From positions 3,720,001 through 3,784,000 of the forward strand of contig NZ_CP073318.1 of the NCBI RefSeq assembly GCF_018263855.1: a stretch of DNA of 64,000 nucleotides, given 5' to 3'. Made by a program: the position numbers and the translations under genes. Of this stretch, positions 24,944-34,386 are shown in pieces. This stretch comes from Kutzneria sp. CA-103260 (GTDB lineage Bacteria > Actinomycetota > Actinomycetes > Mycobacteriales > Pseudonocardiaceae). Numbering within the stretch: position 1 is the stretch's first letter; each line of letters begins with the position of its first letter. Below the pieces are notes generated by a model, which was given only the letters and a program-made list of their open reading frames with translations, made no database searches and had not been told where the DNA came from.

Positions 24944-25966
24944 ATGGTGACACTCGCCGATGTGGCCAAGCACGCGGGCGTCTCGGCCAGCACGGTCAGC
25001 TACGTGCTGAGCGGCAAGCGCTCGATCTCGGCGTCGACCCGGCGCCGCGTGGAGCAGTCCGTGGTCGAACTCGGCTACCACCCCAACGCCGGCGCCCGCG
25101 CGCTGGCCGCCCGCCGGTCGCACATCGTCGCCCTGGTGGTGCCGCTGACCGCCGACGTCTACGTGCCGATCATGATGGAGATCGCCATCTCGGTCACCGT
25201 GGCGGCCCGTCAGCACGGCTACGACGTGCTGCTGATCACCAACGACGAGGGGCCGGAGGGTGTGCGGCGGGTGGCGGTCAGCGGGTTGGCCGACGGGGTG
25301 ATCCTGATGGACGTCGAATTGGCCGATGAGCGCATCCCGGCGCTGCGCGCACAGGGCACGCAGGCCGCGCTCATCGGCCTGCCCGACGACACGACCGGTG
25401 TGTCCTGTGTGGACCACGACTTCGCCGCCGCCGGCGCGCTCTGCGCCGACCACCTCGCCGATCTCGGCCACCGCGAGATCGCCTTCATCGGCTACGGCTC
25501 CGGCATCTACCACCGTCATGTCGGGTACGCCGAGCGCACGCTGCGGGGCTTCCGGGATCGCGCAGAACAACGCGGACTGCGGTTCCTGCACCGGCCCTGC
25601 GAAGGCACGTTCGAGAGCACCGCCGGCACGCTCGCCCGCGTCCTGGCCGACCGGCCGGACACGACCGGATTCGTGGTGCAGAACGAGGGCGCGATCGGGC
25701 CGCTGCTCAACCTGCTGCGCGGCAGCGGGAAGACGGTCCCCGAAGACGCCTCGGTGGTGGCGCTGTGCCCGGAACAGCTGGCCGAACAGTACGCGCCGCG
25801 GCTGACCGCCGTCACGGGTCCGACGAAGGAACTCGGCCGTGTCGCCGTGGAGCAGGTCATGAACCGGATCACCGCGGCGGGGCAGGGCATCCAGCCCAGT
25901 GACGAACTCGTCCTGCTCACCCCGGTCCTGACCGTCCGCGAGAGCACCGGCCCCGCGCCTCGCTAA
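24944..25966 (+). CDS. LacI-family regulator of the xyloglucan-type operon
   Basis: 340 residues. The N-terminal helix-turn-helix and hinge (VTLADVAKHAGVSASTVSYV...GYHPNAGARALA) are classical LacI. A periplasmic-binding-like effector domain follows. CCAGGAGC precedes the ATG. Its position inside the operon, between transporter and hydrolase genes, implies autoregulation, and the two AGCG(C/T)TTCGAC sites in the GH3/binding-protein promoter are the likely targets. The inducer is presumably an imported oligosaccharide or its product. Confidence 0.9.
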   Translation: MVTLADVAKHAGVSASTVSYVLSGKRSISASTRRRVEQSVVELGYHPNAGARALAARRSHIVALVVPLTADVYVPIMMEIAISVTVAARQHGYDVLLITNDEGPEGVRRVAVSGLADGVILMDVELADERIPALRAQGTQAALIGLPDDTTGVSCVDHDFAAAGALCADHLADLGHREIAFIGYGSGIYHRHVGYAERTLRGFRDRAEQRGLRFLHRPCEGTFESTAGTLARVLADRPDTTGFVVQNEGAIGPLLNLLRGSGKTVPEDASVVALCPEQLAEQYAPRLTAVTGPTKELGRVAVEQVMNRITAAGQGIQPSDELVLLTPVLTVRESTGPAPR

Positions 25967-26042
25967 CCACTCCCCCACAACCGATGCCAGGCCGCGCAGC
26001 CCGCGCGGTCCGGATCCGCGCGCCCTGACAGAGGAGCACCGC

Positions 26043-28079
26043 ATGTCCCCGCATTTCCACGACCTCGGCGACGCCCTCGAATGGCGGGCCCACGGCGAGA
26101 CCCTGCGCGTGGAGGCGTGGGGCCCGGACGCCGTCCGGGTCCGGGTCAGCGCCGCCGGGCCGGTGCTCGACGACCTGCCCGGGGCCCTGCTCGACACGCC
26201 ACCCGACGGCGGCAAGGCGCGCATCACCGTCGCCGAGCACTCCGCGACCCTCGCGAACGGGACTCTGACCGTACGGATCGACGCCGGCACCGAGGGCCGG
26301 CTCACCCCCGATCTCCCCGCGGCGGCCGGCCGGCTGACCTTCCTGCGCGGTGACGACGGCAGTGAGCTGCTGGCCGAGCAGCCCGCGCACTTCTGGTGGC
26401 CCGGGCCGCGGCTGGCCACCGCCACCGGCAACGGCTACCACCGGCTCGAACAGCGGTTCCGCGCCTACCCGGGCGAGCGGCTCTACGGCCTGGGCCAGCA
26501 CACGCATGGCCTGCTCGACCAGAAGGGCGCGGTCGTCGATCTGGTGCAGCGCAACGGAGAAGTGACCATTCCGCTGCTGGTGTCCGACCGCGGTTACGGC
26601 CTGCTGTGGAACTCCCCCGCCATCGGCCGGGTGGAGCTGGCCGAGACCGGCACCCGCTGGGTGGCCGACAGCGCCCGGCAGATCGACTACTGGATCACCG
26701 CCGGGCAGCCGGCCGAGGTGTTGCGCCGCTACGCGGACGCCACCGGCCACAGCCCCGAACTTCCCGAGTGGGCCGCCGGTTTCTGGCAGTGCAAGCTGCG
26801 CTACCGCACCCAGCACGAGCTGCTGGAGGTCGCGCGCGAGTACAAGCGGCGCGGGCTGCCGCTGTCGGTGATCGTGTGCGACTTCTTCCACTGGACGCAT
26901 CTCGGCGAGTGGCGCTTCGACCCGGCCGAGTGGCCCGACCCGGCGGCCATGGTCCGCGAGCTGGACGAGCTCGGCGTCAAGCTGATGGTCTCGGTGTGGC
27001 CGTCGGTCAGCCCGGGAAGCGAGAACTTCCATCCGATGCTGGACCGGGGCCTGTTCATCGGGACCGAGTACGGACCGGTGGCGCACGCCGACTGGCCGGA
27101 CAAGGGCCTCGGCGCGTACTCCGCGCAGGTTGCCTTCTACGACTCGACCAATCCCGAGGCGCGCGACTACGTCTGGGAGCAGATCCGGCGCGGCTACCAC
27201 GAGTTGGGCATCAAGGTCTTCTGGCTGGACGCGTCCGAGCCGGAGCTCAAGCCAGGACACCAGAACGGCCTGCGCTACCACGCCGGCCCAGGCTTGGAGG
27301 TCGGCAACCTCTACCCCCGCGAGAACGCGCGGACAGTGCACGACGGCCTGCGGGCCGCCGGCGAGACCGAGATCGTCTCGCTCAACCGGTCGTCCTGGGC
27401 CGGCGCACAGCGCTACGGGGCGGCGCTCTGGTCCGGCGACATCGGCACGGACTTCGCTTCGCTGCGGATCCAGATCAAGGCCGGCCTGAACGTGATGATG
27501 TCCGGGATCCCTTGGTGGACCACGGACATCGGCGGCTTTCACGGCGGCGACCCGGACGATCCGACCTACCGTGAGGTGCTGGTGCGGTGGTTCCAGTACG
27601 GGACCTTCTGCCCGCTGTTCCGCCTGCACGGCTTCCGCGGGCCGGCGCAGGTGCTGGAGCCGGCGATGACCGGCCGGCCCAACGAGGTCTGGTCCTACGG
27701 CGAGGAGGCGTACGACATCCTCGCCGCCCACCTGCGCCTGCGCGAGCGGCTGCGCCCGTACGTGCTGGCGCAGATGCGGACCACCGCCGAGACCGGCCTG
27801 CCGCCGATGCGGCCGCTGTTCCTGGAGTTCCCCGACGACCCGGCGTCCTGGCTGGTCGAGGACACGTTCCTGTTCGGCCCCGACCTGCTGGTCGCGCCGG
27901 TCACGGAGGCCGGCGTCCGGGAGCGGACTGTGCACCTGCCGGCCGGCGCACACTGGACCGATGCCTGGACGGGCGAGGAGCACGTCGGCGGCCAGGCGGT
28001 CACCGTGGCCGCGCCGCTCGACCGCATCCCGCTCTTCCTCCGCGACGGTGCCGAGCTCCCGGTCCAGGAGCGGCCATGA
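26043..28079 (+). CDS. Cytosolic GH31 alpha-glycosidase, probably alpha-xylosidase
   Basis: 678 residues without a signal peptide. The nucleophile is D396 in FWLDASEPE and the acid/base D466 in LWSGDIGTD; the N-terminal beta-sandwich and C-terminal beta domains are present. The segment IVCDFFHWTHLGEWRFDPAEWPDP fits bacterial alpha-xylosidases and related GH31 enzymes better than starch-acting alpha-glucosidases. In this setting it would remove alpha-1,6-xylose from xyloglucan oligosaccharides. GAGGAG precedes the ATG. Its stop overlaps the GH42 start (ATGA). Alpha-glucosidase or another GH31 specificity remains possible. Confidence 0.85.
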   Translation: MSPHFHDLGDALEWRAHGETLRVEAWGPDAVRVRVSAAGPVLDDLPGALLDTPPDGGKARITVAEHSATLANGTLTVRIDAGTEGRLTPDLPAAAGRLTFLRGDDGSELLAEQPAHFWWPGPRLATATGNGYHRLEQRFRAYPGERLYGLGQHTHGLLDQKGAVVDLVQRNGEVTIPLLVSDRGYGLLWNSPAIGRVELAETGTRWVADSARQIDYWITAGQPAEVLRRYADATGHSPELPEWAAGFWQCKLRYRTQHELLEVAREYKRRGLPLSVIVCDFFHWTHLGEWRFDPAEWPDPAAMVRELDELGVKLMVSVWPSVSPGSENFHPMLDRGLFIGTEYGPVAHADWPDKGLGAYSAQVAFYDSTNPEARDYVWEQIRRGYHELGIKVFWLDASEPELKPGHQNGLRYHAGPGLEVGNLYPRENARTVHDGLRAAGETEIVSLNRSSWAGAQRYGAALWSGDIGTDFASLRIQIKAGLNVMMSGIPWWTTDIGGFHGGDPDDPTYREVLVRWFQYGTFCPLFRLHGFRGPAQVLEPAMTGRPNEVWSYGEEAYDILAAHLRLRERLRPYVLAQMRTTAETGLPPMRPLFLEFPDDPASWLVEDTFLFGPDLLVAPVTEAGVRERTVHLPAGAHWTDAWTGEEHVGGQAVTVAAPLDRIPLFLRDGAELPVQERP

Positions 28080-30040
28080 CCCTGGCCGATCGGCTCGGTG
28101 GACTGGCTTTCGGCGGGGACTACAACCCCGAGCAGTGGGACGAGGCGGTGTGGCGGGAGGACGACGAGCTGATGCGCCGGGCCGGCGTCAACCTGGCGAC
28201 GGTCGGCGTCTTCTCCTGGGCCCTGCTGGAGCCGGCGGAAGGCGAGTACGACTTCGCCTGGCTCGACGACCAGCTGGATCGCCTGCACGCCAACGGTGTC
28301 GCCGTCGACCTGGCCACGCCGACCGCGTCACCGCCACCCTGGTTTACCCTCGCCCACCCGGACGCGCTGCCGGTGACGGCCGACGGCACGAGGCTCGTCC
28401 ACGGCAGCCGCGACACCTACTGCCTCGTGGCCCCGGCCTACCGCGACGCCGCCCGCCGCATCGCCACCGCGCTGGCCGAGCGCTACGGGAACCATCCGGC
28501 GGTGGCGCTGTGGCATGTGCACAACGAGTACCTGACGCTGTGCTGGTGCGACCAGGTCGCCGCGGCGTTCCGGAACTGGCTGCGTCGGCGCTACGACGGG
28601 CTCGACGCGCTGAACGAGGCCTGGGGAACGGCCTTCTGGAGCCAGCACTACACGGCCTGGGACCAGGTGCTGCCGCCACGCGCCACCCAGTGGCACAAGA
28701 ATCCGGGGCAGGCACTGGATTTTCGCCGGTTCTGGTCCGACGAGGCGTTGGCCGCGTACCGGGAGCAGCGCGACGCGATCCGCGGGCACAGCGACCGCCT
28801 GGTGACGACCAACCTCATGGTTCCGGCCTACCAGAACCTGGACCTGTGGGCCTTCGGCCGGGAAGTCGACGTCGTCGCCATCGACCACTATCCGAGCGGG
28901 CCCGGCATCGACGCGGCGGCCGACACCGCCTTCGGCGGCGACCGCGCCCGGTCGTTCGGCGGCGGCCGGCCGTGGCTGCTCATGGAACAGGGCACGAACA
29001 CCGTGTACACGGCCGATCGAATCCTGGCCAAGGAGCCCGGGGAGATTCTGCGCCACAGCCTCGGCCACCTCGCCCACGGCGCGGACGGGACCCTGTTCTT
29101 CCAGTGGCGGCAGTCCCGCGCCGGCGCCGAGCAGTGGCACTCGGCGATGGTGCCGCACGCCGGCCCGGACAGCCGCATCCACCGCGAGGTGGTGGCCCTC
29201 GGTTCGGCGCTCGGACGGCTCGGCGAGCTGGCGGGATCCACCGTGCGGGCACACGCCGCCGTACTGCACGACTCGGATGCCTGGTGGTCCATGGACGGCG
29301 ACGGTCTGCCCTCGGCCGACCTCGACTACCGCTCCGCACTCGCCCGAGCCCACCGGGCGCTGTGGAACGCCGGCGTCACAACGGATTTCGCCCACCCCGA
29401 ACACGACCTCAGCCGCTACCGCCTGGTGTTGGCGCCGGCCCTGTTCCTGCTCTCCGACGCCGGCGCGGCGAACCTGCGCCGCTTCGTCGCCGGCGGCGGC
29501 ACGCTACTCGTCCAGTACGCCAACGGCGTGGTCGACGACCGTCTGCACGCCCGGCTCGGTGGCTATCCGGCCGCACCGCTGCGCGAGGCGCTGGGCATCC
29601 GGGTCGAGGAACACCGGCCGCTCGCGCGGGACGAGCGCCTTGTCCTGTCCGACGGCACGCATGGCGACTGCTGGAGCGAATCCGTGCGGCTCCACGGGGC
29701 GGAGGCCGTCGCCGCGTACACCACCGGCATGCTCGCCGGGAGTCCGGCGCTCACCCGGCACGGCCGGGGGTGGTACCTGTCGACCCGTCTCGACGACGCG
29801 GGCTACGCCGCCCTGATCGCTCGCCTGCTGGCGGCGGCATCCGTCGAACCGGACCTGCCGGGCCTGCCGCCCGGCGTCGAAGCCGTCACCCGGCACGCCG
29901 AAGACGGCCGCCGCTGGCACATCGTCCTCAACCACACCGCCGAGCCGGCCCGGCTGCCGGCATCCGCCCACGACCTGCTCACCGCCGGCGCCATCCACGA
30001 GGTGCGTCCCGGCGGCTGCGCGGTGCTCAGGAGCCCATAG
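28076..30040 (+). CDS. Cytosolic GH42 beta-galactosidase
   Basis: 654 residues. The GH42 TIM barrel carries the acid/base E151 in WHVHNEY and the nucleophile E304 in LLMEQGTN, followed by the trimerisation domain (YRLVLAPALFLLSD) and a C-terminal beta domain. No signal peptide. It would release beta-galactose, for example from the L side chains of xyloglucan or from galacto-oligosaccharides. ATG 28076 has AGGAG upstream and overlaps the GH31 stop. Its stop TAG (30038-30040) shares its last base with the GTG start of the next gene. Confidence 0.9.
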   Translation: MTLADRLGGLAFGGDYNPEQWDEAVWREDDELMRRAGVNLATVGVFSWALLEPAEGEYDFAWLDDQLDRLHANGVAVDLATPTASPPPWFTLAHPDALPVTADGTRLVHGSRDTYCLVAPAYRDAARRIATALAERYGNHPAVALWHVHNEYLTLCWCDQVAAAFRNWLRRRYDGLDALNEAWGTAFWSQHYTAWDQVLPPRATQWHKNPGQALDFRRFWSDEALAAYREQRDAIRGHSDRLVTTNLMVPAYQNLDLWAFGREVDVVAIDHYPSGPGIDAAADTAFGGDRARSFGGGRPWLLMEQGTNTVYTADRILAKEPGEILRHSLGHLAHGADGTLFFQWRQSRAGAEQWHSAMVPHAGPDSRIHREVVALGSALGRLGELAGSTVRAHAAVLHDSDAWWSMDGDGLPSADLDYRSALARAHRALWNAGVTTDFAHPEHDLSRYRLVLAPALFLLSDAGAANLRRFVAGGGTLLVQYANGVVDDRLHARLGGYPAAPLREALGIRVEEHRPLARDERLVLSDGTHGDCWSESVRLHGAEAVAAYTTGMLAGSPALTRHGRGWYLSTRLDDAGYAALIARLLAAASVEPDLPGLPPGVEAVTRHAEDGRRWHIVLNHTAEPARLPASAHDLLTAGAIHEVRPGGCAVLRSP

Positions 30041-31491
30041 TGTTCGTCAATCCCGTACTGCCCGGCTTCCACCCGGATCCCAGCGTCTGCCGGGTCGGCG
30101 AGGACTACTTCCTCGCCTGCTCCAGTTTCGAGTACGTGCCCGGCGTGCCGGTCTTCCACAGCCAGGATCTGGTGCACTGGCGGCAGATCGGCAACGCCCT
30201 CGACCGGCCGCTGCCGCCCGGCACGCCGTCGTCCGGCGGCGTCTACGCCCCCGCCCTGCGCCATCACGACGGCCGGTTCTGGCTCATCGTCACGAATGTC
30301 AGCGATGGCGGCAATCTGCTGGTGACCGCGCTCGACCCGGCCGGGCCGTGGTCCGATCCGATCTGGCTGCCCGATGTCCACGGCATCGATCCCGACCTGG
30401 CTTGGGACGACGAGGGCAACTGCTGGTGCACGCTCGCCGGCGTGCACCAGGTCCAAATCGACCCGCACACCGGAAAAACCCTCGGTGCGGCGCGACGGAT
30501 CTGGTCCGGCTCCGACGGGGCGAAGGCGCCGGAAGCACCGCACCTGTACCGGATCGGCGACCACTGGTACCTGATGATCGCCGAGGGCGGCACCGAACGC
30601 GGACACGCCGTCTCCATCGCTCGCGGCAGCGCGCCGACCGGGCCGTTCGAGCCGTGCCCGACCAATCCCATCCTGAGCCACCGCGGCACCGACAGCCCGA
30701 TCCAGAACACCGGGCACGCCGACCTTGTCCAGGCGCCGGACGGTTCCTGGTGGATGCTTCTGCTGGGCGTGCGACCGGGCGGCGGCACGCCAGGCTGGCA
30801 CGTGCTCGGGCGGGAGACGTATCTCGCCCCGGTGTCGTGGGTGGACGGCTGGCCGGTCGTCGGCGAGCTCCTGCCGGCCATGTCCGATCCGCCCTGGCCA
30901 TTGCGGCCGACGCCGGAACCCTCTAGCCGCGACGACTTCGACCAGGACCGCCTGCGACCATGCTGGGTGTCGCCACGCAACCGCGCCGGCCGCCTCGACG
31001 AACGCCCCGGCTGGCTGACCCTGCACGCGGCCGGCGGCTCGATGGACGAGGCCGACGTCGCGTTCGTCGGCCGACGTCAGCAGCACCTGACCTGTCAGGT
31101 GCGGACGCTGGTCGATCCCCTGGACGGTCGCGGCGGTCTGGCGGTCCGACTGGATGAGCAGCACCACTACGAGATCGAGGCGACGGCCGGCGAGGTCATC
31201 GTGATCGCCCGCATCGGCCCACTGCGCAGCGTGATCGCGCGTCTGACGGTGCCGGTGAGTCCGCTGGTGCTCGGCGTGAACATCGCGCCGCGAGCAGTCC
31301 AGGACCCGCGCACCGGCCCCGACACCATCGGCCTGGGCATCGAGCATCCGGACGGCGTCTTCGAGGCGCTGGCCGAGTTGGACGGCCGGTACCTCTCGAC
31401 CGAGGTGGCCGGCGGCTTCACCGGTCGGGTCATCGGCATGTACGCCGCGGCCGGCGCCGTCCACTTCGACTGGTTCGACTACCACCACTGA
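30040..31491 (+). CDS. Cytosolic GH43 beta-xylosidase / alpha-L-arabinofuranosidase
   Basis: 483 residues. The five-bladed propeller has the Asp base D13 in GFHPDPSVCR, the pKa modulator Asp at ~117 in HGIDPDLAWD, and the acid Glu ~165 in APEAPHLYR. A C-terminal beta-sandwich (residues ~310-480) with SRDDFDQDRL and WLTLHAAGG resembles the DUF1349/concanavalin-like tail of GH43 xylosidases. No signal peptide. It would trim terminal xylose or arabinose. GTG 30040 overlaps the upstream stop by one base and has AGGAG upstream. Confidence 0.88.
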   Translation: MFVNPVLPGFHPDPSVCRVGEDYFLACSSFEYVPGVPVFHSQDLVHWRQIGNALDRPLPPGTPSSGGVYAPALRHHDGRFWLIVTNVSDGGNLLVTALDPAGPWSDPIWLPDVHGIDPDLAWDDEGNCWCTLAGVHQVQIDPHTGKTLGAARRIWSGSDGAKAPEAPHLYRIGDHWYLMIAEGGTERGHAVSIARGSAPTGPFEPCPTNPILSHRGTDSPIQNTGHADLVQAPDGSWWMLLLGVRPGGGTPGWHVLGRETYLAPVSWVDGWPVVGELLPAMSDPPWPLRPTPEPSSRDDFDQDRLRPCWVSPRNRAGRLDERPGWLTLHAAGGSMDEADVAFVGRRQQHLTCQVRTLVDPLDGRGGLAVRLDEQHHYEIEATAGEVIVIARIGPLRSVIARLTVPVSPLVLGVNIAPRAVQDPRTGPDTIGLGIEHPDGVFEALAELDGRYLSTEVAGGFTGRVIGMYAAAGAVHFDWFDYHH

Positions 31492-31506
31492 GAAAGAGGA
31501 CACGAC

Positions 31507-33198
31507 ATGCGCCGATTACGGTGGCCGGCAAGCGTTCTGCTGACGCTCGTCGCCGCGACCAGCCTCTCCGTCGGCCCGGCCGCGGCCGCGACGAGGTCGG
31601 TGCCCGCCGATCCGATGGCGGCGGTGGCCGCGATGCAGCCCAGCTGGAACCTCGGCAACACCCTGGACGCCATTCCCGACGAGACGTCCTGGGGCAATCC
31701 CCTTGTCACCAAGCAGTTGTTCGACACCGTCCGGGCCAACGGCTTTCACAGCGTCCGGATTCCCGTGACCTGGAGCGGCCACCAGTCCGCCACCGCCCCG
31801 TACGCCATCGACGCCAAGTTCCTCACCCGGGTCCGGCAGGTCGTCGGCTGGGCGCTGTCCGACGGCCTGTACGTCGAGCTCAACGTGCACCACGACTCGT
31901 GGCAGTGGATCGCCACCATGGCCGCCGACCATGACGGCGTGCTGGCCCGCTACAACGCGACCTGGACCCAGATCGCCGCCGCGTTCCGGGACGAGCCGCG
32001 GTCCCTGCTGTTCGAGAGCGTCAACGAGCCGCAGTTCACCAACGCCACCGACGCGCAGAAGACGCAATTCCTCAACGAGCTCAACACGTCCTTCCACACC
32101 ATCGTGCGCGGCAGCGGCGGCGGCAACGCCACCCGCCTGCTCGTGCTGCCGACGCTGGGCTGCACGCCGGACCAGATCCTGATGGACAACCTGGCCACCG
32201 AGATGGCCTCGCTGCACGACCACAACCTCGTCGCCACCGTGCACTACTACGGCTACTGGCCGTTCAGCGTGAACATCGCCGGCTACACCCGGTTCGAGAC
32301 CACCTCCCAGCAGGACATGGCCGCCGCCTTCACGCGAATGCGCAACACCTTCGTGTCCAAGGGAATCCCGGTCTATCTCGGCGAGTACGGGTTGCTCAGC
32401 TACCCCGACTACACCCACCCCGACGCGGTCGAACGCGGCGAGGCGGTGAAGTACTTCGAGCAACTCGGCTACGAGGCGCGGACCAGCGGGGTCACCGCCG
32501 CGCTCTGGGATGCCGGTTCCTTCCTGAACCGCGACACCTTCCAATGGCGCGATCCGGGTCTGGTCGCTGAGATCAGGTCCAGCTGGACCACCCGTTCCGG
32601 CACCGCCGCCGCCGACACGATCTACGTGCCGAAGGCGAATCCCATTGCGGCGCAGACACTTGCCCTGAGCCCGAACGGCACCACCTTCACCGGACTCTGG
32701 CAGGGCAACACCGCGCTGGTCGCCGGTCGGGACTACACCCTCGCCGGCAACCAGCTCACCCTGACCGCCGCCGCCCTGACCCGACTCGTCGGCAACCGTG
32801 CCTACGGAGTCGACGCGACGCTCCAAGCCCGGTTCTCCCACGGAACGCCTTGGTCCGTCGACATCAGCACCTATGATCCGCCGGTGCTGTCGAATGCCAG
32901 TGGCACCACGAGTTCCTTCGCCGTGCCGACGCAGTTCCGTGGCGACCGGCTGGCGACCATGGAGGCCAAGTACGTCGACGGCAGCAATGCCGGCCCGGCT
33001 AACTGGACCTCCTACCAGCAGTTCACGACCGCCTTCTCCCCCGGCTACCCGGCCGGCGCGATCGCTCTCACGGCCGATTTCTTCAACGCCACCAACGACA
33101 ACGCTCCGGTGACGCTCACGTTCCACTTCTGGAGCGGTGCCACTGCGACCTACCACGTGACCAAGTCCGGCAGCTCGGTGGTCGGCGTCGTTTCCTGA
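31507..33198 (+). CDS. Secreted GH5 endoglucanase/xyloglucanase with X2 and CBM46 modules
   Basis: 563 residues. The signal peptide ends near AAAATRS. The catalytic module (MQPSWNLGNTLDAIPDETSW onward) has acid/base E174 in SVNEPQF, the HYYG motif at ~246 and nucleophile E293 in YLGEYGLL, matching GH5 subfamily 4. Residues ~375-465 look like an X2/Ig module and ~465-563 like CBM46, the same order as xyloglucan-active Bacillus Cel5B. It should cut xyloglucan or mixed beta-glucans outside the cell and feed the transporter encoded upstream. It is the last gene of the operon, 15 bp behind GH43, with AAAGAGG before the ATG. Confidence 0.88.
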   Translation: MRRLRWPASVLLTLVAATSLSVGPAAAATRSVPADPMAAVAAMQPSWNLGNTLDAIPDETSWGNPLVTKQLFDTVRANGFHSVRIPVTWSGHQSATAPYAIDAKFLTRVRQVVGWALSDGLYVELNVHHDSWQWIATMAADHDGVLARYNATWTQIAAAFRDEPRSLLFESVNEPQFTNATDAQKTQFLNELNTSFHTIVRGSGGGNATRLLVLPTLGCTPDQILMDNLATEMASLHDHNLVATVHYYGYWPFSVNIAGYTRFETTSQQDMAAAFTRMRNTFVSKGIPVYLGEYGLLSYPDYTHPDAVERGEAVKYFEQLGYEARTSGVTAALWDAGSFLNRDTFQWRDPGLVAEIRSSWTTRSGTAAADTIYVPKANPIAAQTLALSPNGTTFTGLWQGNTALVAGRDYTLAGNQLTLTAAALTRLVGNRAYGVDATLQARFSHGTPWSVDISTYDPPVLSNASGTTSSFAVPTQFRGDRLATMEAKYVDGSNAGPANWTSYQQFTTAFSPGYPAGAIALTADFFNATNDNAPVTLTFHFWSGATATYHVTKSGSSVVGVVS

Positions 33199-33204
33199 AC
33201 ACGA

Positions 33205-33244
33205 GGTCGGTCCCCGCGTGCACGAGTGCACGCGGGGACCGACC
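33205..33244. terminator. Strong bidirectional terminator between GH5 and GH12
   Basis: A perfect 19-bp dyad (GGTCGGTCCCCGCGTGCAC at 33205-33223 and its complement at 33226-33244) with a 2-nt centre lies between the convergent stops, ending the 12-kb operon and the GH12 transcript. Confidence 0.85.
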
Positions 33245-33248
33245 CGTT

Positions 33249-33941
33249 TCATGACGAGGAGACCGAGAAGCTGTTGGACGTGAAGTTCAGGGCGCTGCCG
33301 GTCGAGGTGATCTCGAATCCGAACTGGACGTCGCCGAGCGTCACGTCGCCGAACCAGCCCTTCGACTTGATCCAATTCAGCACGGCCTTGATGTCCACCG
33401 ACCCGGCGTTGGTGTTGCCGTGGCGCAGGAAGGAGAACACCGCGTTGGAGCCGTTGGAGCCGCGGTAGACGTCCCAGGTGTGGCCGCCGACCGACACCGT
33501 GGTCTGGAGGCTGCCGATCGGCCCGACCGCGCCGGTCTTGTTCATCCACAGCATGATCTCGTCGGCGTTGTTGTCCGCCCAGATGTCGTACGCCGTCTCA
33601 TAGGCGCCCTGGCCGGGCACCGAGACGTTGAAGGAACTGGTGACACTGCCCAGGCTGCTCAGCTTGCGGCCGACGGTCCGCCCCGAGTGCGGATAGGACT
33701 TCACACCGCCGGTGTTGGGCTGGTTGGAGTTCACGCCCCAGTTGCTGTACGAGTTCGCCCAGATCGTCTGCGGGCCGGCGCCACCGCCCCAGACGTCGTT
33801 GTTGAGCGTGTATCCGCCGTTGGACCAGGACCCGAACTTGTCGGACGAGGACCAGACCGCCGCCTGGGCCGACGTCGCGGTCAGGACGATCGAGACGGCC
33901 GCAGCCACCGCGGGCACGGCGAATCGGAGGATTTTTCGCAT
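33249..33941 (-). CDS. Secreted GH12 endoglucanase/xyloglucanase
   Basis: 230 residues, the usual GH12 length for a single catalytic module. Signal peptide to ~residue 28 (SAQAAVW). The beta-jelly-roll has the nucleophile E128 in NNADEIMLWMN and the acid/base E210 in FGFEITSTG. GH12 enzymes retain configuration and hydrolyse beta-1,4-glucans, often xyloglucan. It ends against the xyloglucan-type operon, which supports that activity. ATG 33941 is used; AGAAGGGA lies upstream. Three copies of a 15-bp motif precede the gene. Confidence 0.9.
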   Translation of the reverse strand: MRKILRFAVPAVAAAVSIVLTATSAQAAVWSSSDKFGSWSNGGYTLNNDVWGGGAGPQTIWANSYSNWGVNSNQPNTGGVKSYPHSGRTVGRKLSSLGSVTSSFNVSVPGQGAYETAYDIWADNNADEIMLWMNKTGAVGPIGSLQTTVSVGGHTWDVYRGSNGSNAVFSFLRHGNTNAGSVDIKAVLNWIKSKGWFGDVTLGDVQFGFEITSTGSALNFTSNSFSVSSS

Positions 33942-34386
33942 GGCAGGGTTCCCTTCTGGGCAACGTCGCACAGACGGTGTAAACCGACGACGTCATCGAA
34001 TTTCTTCGACAGCAAGGCTTTCTGTTGTCGTCGACGTATCGCACTGTCGCAGGCCAATTGCGCCACGGTCAAGACGCGAATTCCTTCGACCAAACCGGAC
34101 CGAGCCCACCCGAATCCGCATCACCTGGGACTTCGACGGAATTCGATGACGTCCGGTCGCGCGACGGATCCGGCCCGCGAGGGGCGGGCGATTTGCGGCG
34201 TGAACCCGTGCGACACGCGCCGCTCGCGGCCGCACGGCAACGCAACTCCGCCGAGCACGACGTACGCCGGCTGATGCCGAGAACGAGCAGCGGTGCGGGG
34301 CGACCGTCCGCCACTCTTGTGTCAAGGAGCCGCCTACCAGGACTGACAGGCTCGAACCAGCGACGGCTCCGCACCGCTGGCCGTGC
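33942..34386. other. Intergenic region upstream of GH12 gene
   Basis: No gene is supported in these 445 bases. They contain the GH12 promoter, three related 15-bp motifs (33996, 34076 and, inverted, 34132-34146) and a 14-bp inverted repeat at 33989-34002/34140-34153. No obvious terminator follows the 34387 stop. Confidence 0.5.
33989..34153. promoter_or_regulatory. Three copies of a TCGAATTYCKTCGAM-like motif and a 14-bp inverted repeat
   Basis: Copies are TCGAATTTCTTCGAC (33996-34010), GCGAATTCCTTCGAC (34076-34090) and, on the minus strand, TCGAATTCCGTCGAA (34132-34146). The outer copies extend into the perfect inverted pair GACGTCATCGAATT / AATTCGATGACGTC. This looks like a multi-site operator for GH12; the sequence differs from the LacI-type sites of the neighbouring loci. 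Confidence 0.45.

Noticed and set aside
31516-33549. 677-codon minus-strand frame across GH5 and GH12
   Set aside because: Overlaps conserved catalytic regions of both enzymes and has no recognisable domain.
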